Below are positions 37,758 through 42,249 of a stretch of DNA of 42,249 nucleotides, piece by piece. The notes below the pieces were generated by a model. That model was not told the origin of the DNA. It saw only the letters and a list, made by a program, of their open reading frames with translations, and did no database searches. The stretch covers positions 1 to 42,249 of IMG/VR virus record IMGVR_UViG_3300038309_000005; one strand, given 5' to 3'. The position numbers and the translations under genes are program-made. Position 1 is the first letter of the stretch; each line of letters opens with the position of its first letter. Source of the stretch: a virus.

Positions 37758-38189
37758 ATGAACCCAATGCTCCTACAATCTTATCGAATAGAATTTGAAA
37801 CAACTCCAATAACCATCCCAGAGCTTTGCGACAAATACGACCTTACAACTAAGGATTTGAAGGGATATACTAAGTGGAAGAAGCACGCTCCTAGAAAAGA
37901 TATAATCACACCGCAGAAAACTGATATTATCACCGACTCACCCATAGAGTCAGAAGAGTCAACAGACATATCCCTAAAAGGCAAAATAGCTAGAGCTAAA
38001 GAATTAGCTGTAGATAAAGCCTTAGAGATTTTAGAGACTCCATCACGGTTCTTAGAGATCAAAGAGTTTAAAGACGTAGTATCAGTTATAGATACACTAG
38101 AAAAGAGTACTAAAGATCAGAAACCAGAGGGTAATACTACTGTTGTACTGATTCAGAACATAATGAACTCAGCTATGGATGACTGCTAA
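37758..38189 (+). CDS. terS: Terminase small subunit
   Basis: The 143-residue protein has an N-terminal HTH (TIPELCDKYDLTTKDLKGYT), a basic linker, and a helical oligomerisation part (KGKIARAKELAVDKALEIL, FKDVVSVIDTLEKST). It is placed directly before the large subunit and opens the rightward arm. It would recognise phage DNA and stimulate the large subunit. The gene itself contains two GAGTCA motifs (37947, 37956), as in the origin-like arrays. Confidence 0.75.
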   Translation: MNPMLLQSYRIEFETTPITIPELCDKYDLTTKDLKGYTKWKKHAPRKDIITPQKTDIITDSPIESEESTDISLKGKIARAKELAVDKALEILETPSRFLEIKEFKDVVSVIDTLEKSTKDQKPEGNTTVVLIQNIMNSAMDDC

Positions 38190-38326
38190 TGGTATTCTTA
38201 GATCAATTAGTATTAGCTTTAGTTGTACCAGTGGCTATTATACTATTAGCTAAACGACAGACCCAGACTGAGGCTGATAGCCCTCAACACAATCCAGATA
38301 ACAGGAAGAAGTATTATGACTACTAG
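38189..38326 (+). CDS. 45-residue single-TM protein between terminase genes
   Basis: ATG at 38189 overlaps the small terminase stop (TAATG) and the TAG at 38324-38326 overlaps the large terminase start. The product is MVFLDQLVLALVVPVAIILL then a polar tail (RQTQTEADSPQHNPDNRKKY). An N-terminal anchor and hydrophilic tail resemble small membrane proteins, perhaps spanin-like. Function unknown; coupling to both terminase genes is clear. Confidence 0.6.
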   Translation: MVFLDQLVLALVVPVAIILLAKRQTQTEADSPQHNPDNRKKYYDY

Positions 38327-39959
38327 CGAGGAGCTTAGTAAGGCTGATTTAGCTGAGCTATCGAAACTAAAGAAAGCGTATGAAGAAAGAACACTTGAGC
38401 TAACTCCTGAGCAAGAGGAGTTTGTTAAGACTAAACTTAGCTCGAAGTTCTGGCGTCTTAATAATCTGTATAAGATTAGAGATAAGGATTCAAAACTCAT
38501 CACGTTGAGGTGTAACAATGCGCAGTTTAGAGCTCTTAAGAAGTTTAATCACATTAGGAAGATTTTTCTCAAGATTAGACAGACTGGTATTTCTACGCTC
38601 TACTTAGCTTATAACTTAGACAGTTGTCTATTTAGTGACGGCCACCAAGCAGGTATTCAATCATATACACAGGCTGAGGCAGATAAACTTAGTCTTAGAG
38701 CTGAGCTGATGTGGAATGAGCTGGATGAAAATATTAAGGAGCTGATGGGGCTGAAAGTAGTATATAATAACTCTAAGGGTATTATGTTCTCAAACGGGTC
38801 TATTCTTAAAATTGGTAATTTCCGTGGTGATACACTTCAAAGTCTACACGTCTCTGAGCTTGCTAAGATTAGTAAGATTGCTCCTGAGAAAGCTAAAGAG
38901 CTTAAGACTGGTGCATTTCAGTCTGTAGGTAAGAATAACAAGATTACTATTGAGTCAACAGCTGAGGGTAAAGCTGGACTATTCTATGAAATGTGGACAA
39001 AGGCTGAGGCTAAGGTTATACAGTTAGGAGGCAAGCTTAGTAAGTTTGGCGGTCAAGATCCAGACTGTACTGTAGACTTTAGCCCATTCGACTTCCAGCC
39101 TATCTTTATTAGCTGGGTTATAGATGAGGACTGTAAGTTAGATCATCCAACACCATACGACGAAGAGCTATCAGCATACTTTAGAAAGATTGAGCAAGAA
39201 CTAGACTTAAAACTAACAGATCAGCAGAAATGGTGGTATGCTTCTAAAGCTGAGGAACTTGGCGAGGACATGAAGCAGGAGTATCCAACTACTGCTACAG
39301 AAGCTTTTGAACAATCAGTAGAAGGTACATACTACAAGAATGAGTTTAAGAAGCTGAAAGTTAAACCTGACCTATATGATCTAAACCTAAAGGTTCACTC
39401 AGCATTTGACTTAGGGTATAATGATACTTTCTCAATCGGGTTCTTTCAAGTACATCCAGATAACTCGGTTAAGATAATAGGAGAGTATCAGAACTCTGGA
39501 CATGCGCTAGAGCATTATTGGGATATTTTCTGCTATCTTAATGAGGAATTAGGGTGGGTGCATGGTACTACTTATGTACCGCACGATACTAACCAGCATG
39601 AACTAATAGCCGGAAAAACTAGATGGACTGCTATGGTAGACCTAGGATTTAATCCTGATCTAGTAGCTAAGCACTCATTACAGGATGGTATTGAGGCTAC
39701 TAGACAATTCCTAAAAACTGTAGAAATTGATAGTAAGTGTGAGACTATTATTGATGCAATTCAGAACTATCGTAAGAAGTATGATCGTAGCTTAGGAGTA
39801 TTTTTGAAATCACCAGTGCATGATGAATACTCACATACTGCTGACATGGTTAGATATATAGCTATGGGATTGAAATATAGCCCTATTAGCAGAGAAGAGA
39901 TTTATGTTAGAAGTAAAACTACACAAAAGCGTCAAAACTTTAGCGGGTATGATATTTAA
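38316..39959 (+). CDS. terL: Terminase large subunit (packaging ATPase-nuclease)
   Basis: The 547-residue motor has a variant Walker A RQTGIST (88-94), a Walker B-like region HVSELAKI, IESTAEGKAG (coupling motif), and the nuclease triad region SAFDLGYND (Asp about 365) with HDEYSHTADMVRY near the C-terminus (about 502-514). It translocates DNA into the prohead and cuts it. The type is compatible with headful packaging. The portal that it must dock with is encoded at the far end of the same arm. Confidence 0.92.
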   Translation: MTTSEELSKADLAELSKLKKAYEERTLELTPEQEEFVKTKLSSKFWRLNNLYKIRDKDSKLITLRCNNAQFRALKKFNHIRKIFLKIRQTGISTLYLAYNLDSCLFSDGHQAGIQSYTQAEADKLSLRAELMWNELDENIKELMGLKVVYNNSKGIMFSNGSILKIGNFRGDTLQSLHVSELAKISKIAPEKAKELKTGAFQSVGKNNKITIESTAEGKAGLFYEMWTKAEAKVIQLGGKLSKFGGQDPDCTVDFSPFDFQPIFISWVIDEDCKLDHPTPYDEELSAYFRKIEQELDLKLTDQQKWWYASKAEELGEDMKQEYPTTATEAFEQSVEGTYYKNEFKKLKVKPDLYDLNLKVHSAFDLGYNDTFSIGFFQVHPDNSVKIIGEYQNSGHALEHYWDIFCYLNEELGWVHGTTYVPHDTNQHELIAGKTRWTAMVDLGFNPDLVAKHSLQDGIEATRQFLKTVEIDSKCETIIDAIQNYRKKYDRSLGVFLKSPVHDEYSHTADMVRYIAMGLKYSPISREEIYVRSKTTQKRQNFSGYDI

Positions 39960-39962
39960 ACA

Positions 39963-39988
39963 TTAATTTAGGTTACATTAGCTACAAT
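39963..39988 (+). promoter_or_regulatory. Putative late promoter before scaffold and capsid genes
   Basis: ATTAATTTAGG is followed ten bases later by TACAAT (39983-39988) and AGGGAACACTC. The downstream bases resemble those at 4537 (AAGGAATACTC) and the box resembles that at 10399-10411. It lies in the 57-bp gap before the scaffold gene, where strong capsid expression must begin. Confidence 0.55.
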
Positions 39989-40016
39989 AGGGAACACTCT
40001 AAATAAAGGAACTAAC

Positions 40017-40670
40017 ATGGGTACTCCAGAAGATAACTCTGCTACCTTGGTTAATGACAATAACTCTCAGTCAACCAATGGTGACACTCAGCCTACAGTA
40101 GATTGGGAGAAGCGTTTTAAAGATACACAAGCTGCTTTTACCAAGTCTCAACAAGAGTTGAAAGCTAAAGAAGCTAAGCTAGCGGCTTTGGAAGAAATTA
40201 CAACTCCTAGAGTTGAATTGGATGCAGCTACTAAAGAGCGTCTAGAAGATCTAAAGTTTAGTGACCCTGACGCTTGGCGAGCTGAAGTGAATCGGCTAGA
40301 AGCAGAAGCTAATAAAGCTCATCGTGAGCGTTTGGCTTCTGTAGAGGCTGAGGCAACTAAGCAAGCTGAACTAGAACGTCGTGCTTCTGTATTGGCATCA
40401 TTCAATAGCTATAGTGATGTAAAAATTACTGATGAGACTATTGCTTATGATATCCCAGCGAGAATTACTAAGCGTCTAGAGAATGGTGAAGTTAGTTTTG
40501 AGCAGTTTCTAGAAGAAGCGGCTTCTTATCTAAAAGCACCTAAAGTTGTCGGTGATGGTAACAAGACTCTTGAGCAACCGAATCTTAGCGAAGTAGGTGG
40601 TAATCACTCTGCTGCTGAGTATACGGCTGAGCCTGATTCTGTAGCATCTTATAGAAATGAAATTTACTAA
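40017..40670 (+). CDS. Scaffolding protein
   Basis: The 217-residue, acidic, helical protein has a coiled coil (KRFKDTQAAFTKSQQELKAK, EVNRLEAEANKAHRERLASV) and disordered ends. It lies immediately before the major capsid gene with a gap of only ten bases. Such proteins direct prohead assembly and leave before DNA entry. Identification rests on position, size and composition, as scaffold sequences are poorly conserved. Confidence 0.75.
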   Translation: MGTPEDNSATLVNDNNSQSTNGDTQPTVDWEKRFKDTQAAFTKSQQELKAKEAKLAALEEITTPRVELDAATKERLEDLKFSDPDAWRAEVNRLEAEANKAHRERLASVEAEATKQAELERRASVLASFNSYSDVKITDETIAYDIPARITKRLENGEVSFEQFLEEAASYLKAPKVVGDGNKTLEQPNLSEVGGNHSAAEYTAEPDSVASYRNEIY

Positions 40671-40680
40671 GGAGTAAATA

Positions 40681-41823
40681 ATGGCTGATGGAACTGGTAA
40701 AGTAGCGATTACTTCTGATCTCAAACGCAAGAAATGGATGCGTGAAGGGCTGATTCAAAAATCGGCTACATCATGGTGGGCGGCTTATAAAGGTACTACT
40801 AAAGATAGTATCATTATGCAAGCTAATCTAGAGACTGCTGATACTGGACACACTGTTGTCTTTGATATGGACGGAAACCTGAGTGGTAAACCTGTTAAGG
40901 GTAACACTACTGCTAAAGGTACTGGTGAACAGAAGAAGAAATTCTCTGACAAAGTTACTGTTTCTGATTACCGCTACGTTGTAGATAACGGTACTAAATT
41001 TGACGGTAAAGACATTGGTGATCTTAGCATCAACGAACATGCGGATTCACGCTCTAAATTGGCTGATCTGTGGGTACGTTCTAGCGATCAAGCTTACTTT
41101 GACCTTGGACAGCAAGGTGCTGAGTTTGGTATTGACCTGACTACTACGTTTACATTCGATCAACTTCTCGACATTGAGAAAGTAATCAAACAAGGTCAAG
41201 GTTTTGATACAACTCCGGTTGGTATTACTAAGCGTCTACCGCTAACTCCGTTCCGCACAGCTAAAGGTAAACCTATCTGGTTGTTCGTAGTTGATGTTGC
41301 TATGAAAAATATGCTGATGAAATCTTCTGGTGCTCAGCAAGTTCTTCGTGAAGCTGATATTCGTGGTAACAACAATGCACTGTTTAGCGGTGTGCTTGGT
41401 CAGGTTGGTAACTTCGTCTTCGTAGAAGCTGGAGATTTCTTCGGTACTACTTCTGGTAGCATCCTTGATTCTGATGGTTACTACAACTACGATAATACTG
41501 GTGTTGAAATGGCCGGTATGCGTCAGTATGACTCAGTAAATGAGGTCTGGTCTGGTGAGGATGGGTTTGATATTACATCTACTATCCGCTCACGTGGTCT
41601 GATTCTTGGTGCTGGTGCATTCCAACTTGGTATGGGTAAAATGCCTGACTACAAGTACGAAGGTACTGACTTCGATAAATTCTCTGAATCTTGTATGGAG
41701 ATTTGGTGTGGTGCGAAAAATACTAAGCTGCTTGCTGAGAACTCAGATAATGCTGATGGTAAGATCGCTGGTTATAACTTCGGTTCCGTCTTTGTTGACG
41801 TTACTACACATACTGCGGCGTAA
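40681..41823 (+). CDS. Major capsid protein, N4 gp56 family
   Basis: The 380-residue protein forms the icosahedral shell. Features of the N4 gp56-like (HK97-fold) family: KWMREGLIQKSATSWWAAYK and DSIIMQANLETADTGHTVVF at the N-terminus, central NEHADSRSKLADLWVRSSDQ, then FVVDVAMKNMLMKSSGAQQV and FVFVEAGDF, and a GAGAFQLGMGK loop near the C-terminus. Codons are the most optimised in the genome (CGT, CTG, AAC). AAGGAG precedes the ATG. Confidence 0.88.
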   Translation: MADGTGKVAITSDLKRKKWMREGLIQKSATSWWAAYKGTTKDSIIMQANLETADTGHTVVFDMDGNLSGKPVKGNTTAKGTGEQKKKFSDKVTVSDYRYVVDNGTKFDGKDIGDLSINEHADSRSKLADLWVRSSDQAYFDLGQQGAEFGIDLTTTFTFDQLLDIEKVIKQGQGFDTTPVGITKRLPLTPFRTAKGKPIWLFVVDVAMKNMLMKSSGAQQVLREADIRGNNNALFSGVLGQVGNFVFVEAGDFFGTTSGSILDSDGYYNYDNTGVEMAGMRQYDSVNEVWSGEDGFDITSTIRSRGLILGAGAFQLGMGKMPDYKYEGTDFDKFSESCMEIWCGAKNTKLLAENSDNADGKIAGYNFGSVFVDVTTHTAA

Positions 41824-41833
41824 GGAGTAACTA

Positions 41834-42223
41834 ATGGCTGATGTAACTTTTGATGATAAGAATAATCAGAAAAAGACACTCAGTATTCTAGCTACCGGTG
41901 CTATTAGCACTGGAGCGAATACTATTGGAACGCTACCGGAAGCTTCTCTGGTAACTAATGTTTACGCTATTGTAACAACTGCTGATACTGACACTAACGG
42001 TTCTTGTACTGTTGATGTTAAAGTAGGCTCTACGGTAGTTGCTAATGAAGTAGCTGTCGATGCTACTGGAATTGCATCTGGTACTGTAGCACAGACATAC
42101 TTCCCTACTGGCGGTGCTATTACTGTTGTAGCAGGTGCAGTAGCTCCTGATGGCGATGGTGTTATGAAGCTTGTTATCGAGTACATCGAAACTGAGCTTA
42201 CTAACGGTCAGTACACTGACTAA
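41834..42223 (+). CDS. Small head protein, probable capsid decoration
   Basis: The 129-residue product is beta-rich with alternating Val/Thr strands (LVTNVYAIVTTADTDTNGSC, TVDVKVGSTVVANEVAVD) and no charged helical region. It lies ten bases after the capsid gene, the usual place for decoration or head-stabilising proteins. Its 3' end is the start of the contig overlap. It could alternatively be a head-completion protein. Confidence 0.55.
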   Translation: MADVTFDDKNNQKKTLSILATGAISTGANTIGTLPEASLVTNVYAIVTTADTDTNGSCTVDVKVGSTVVANEVAVDATGIASGTVAQTYFPTGGAITVVAGAVAPDGDGVMKLVIEYIETELTNGQYTD

Positions 42224-42248
42224 GTGTTTCTAGAGCTTACTTAGGTAG
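42151..42248. repeat. Terminal direct repeat, right copy (contig overlap)
   Basis: Identical to bases 1-98; it shows that the true circular or permuted sequence runs from 42150 back to base 1. The single following base (T at 42249) disagrees with G at 99 and is probably an end artefact. Confidence 0.9.
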
Positions 42249-42249
42249 T

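Noticed and set aside
1-42249. Phage RNA polymerase, integrase, tRNA genes, CRISPR arrays and insertion sequences
   Set aside because: Looked for by motif and layout on both strands; none found. tRNA absence was judged by eye only, and a covariance search would be decisive.

Overview
The window is an essentially complete genome of a virulent, short-tailed (podovirus-like) double-stranded DNA phage. The first 98 bases recur at 42151-42248, so the contig closes on itself and holds about 42.15 kb of unique sequence. The capsid is of the N4 gp56 type, the portal is P22-like, and there are a T7/P22-style nozzle protein, large ejection proteins and no tape measure or sheath. There is no integrase, lysogeny repressor cassette, phage RNA polymerase or tRNA that I can see. 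DNA is A+T-rich with heavy use of CTA and AGA codons. The host is probably Gram-negative, since there is a sigma70-like early promoter and an M15 endolysin with a holin. I cannot name the host genus.

Layout. Two divergent arms leave a 586-bp non-coding region (37172-37757). The rightward arm runs 37758 to the end and continues through the circular junction to 17796. In order it carries the terminase subunits, scaffold, major capsid protein, a small head protein, a SU10-like adaptor, a giant mosaic fibre, a lysis cassette (coiled-coil membrane protein, holin, M15 peptidase), nozzle, tail-tip-like protein, a distal unknown, a cupin-SET protein, two ejection proteins, the portal, a third ejection protein and two tiny genes. 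The leftward arm (37171 down to 17793) begins with small unknown early genes. It continues with a probable origin/control region (34015-34412), an HTH regulator, primase-helicase, host-interaction genes including small exported proteins, a Dda-like helicase, ssDNA-binding protein and family A DNA polymerase. It ends with a 5'-3' exonuclease, dNTP pyrophosphohydrolases, DNA ligase, a divergent ThyX, a VRR nuclease and a SNF2-like helicase. The arms converge at 17785-17807 in a hairpin that contains both stop codons.

How it works together. Host RNA polymerase probably starts leftward transcription at the TTGACA-N17-CATAAT promoter near 37214-37242. The leftward products copy the DNA and manage nucleotide pools. 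Rightward transcription appears to use a recurring motif, an AATT-containing box upstream of TAnAAT, found before the scaffold, coiled-coil and SET genes. Packaging is probably headful, as in P22, given circular closure and the portal/terminase type; this is inference.

Most notable non-coding structures: a tiled series of stem-loops between genes at 26160-26418; opposed arrays of GAGTCA/TGACTC with a 16-bp inverted repeat at 34062-34416; and a duplicated gene whose two copies each follow a YNCG-tetraloop hairpin and an RBS-enclosing stem. Most notable proteins: a cupin-SET fusion inside the virion gene block, and an Ala-rich repeat protein.
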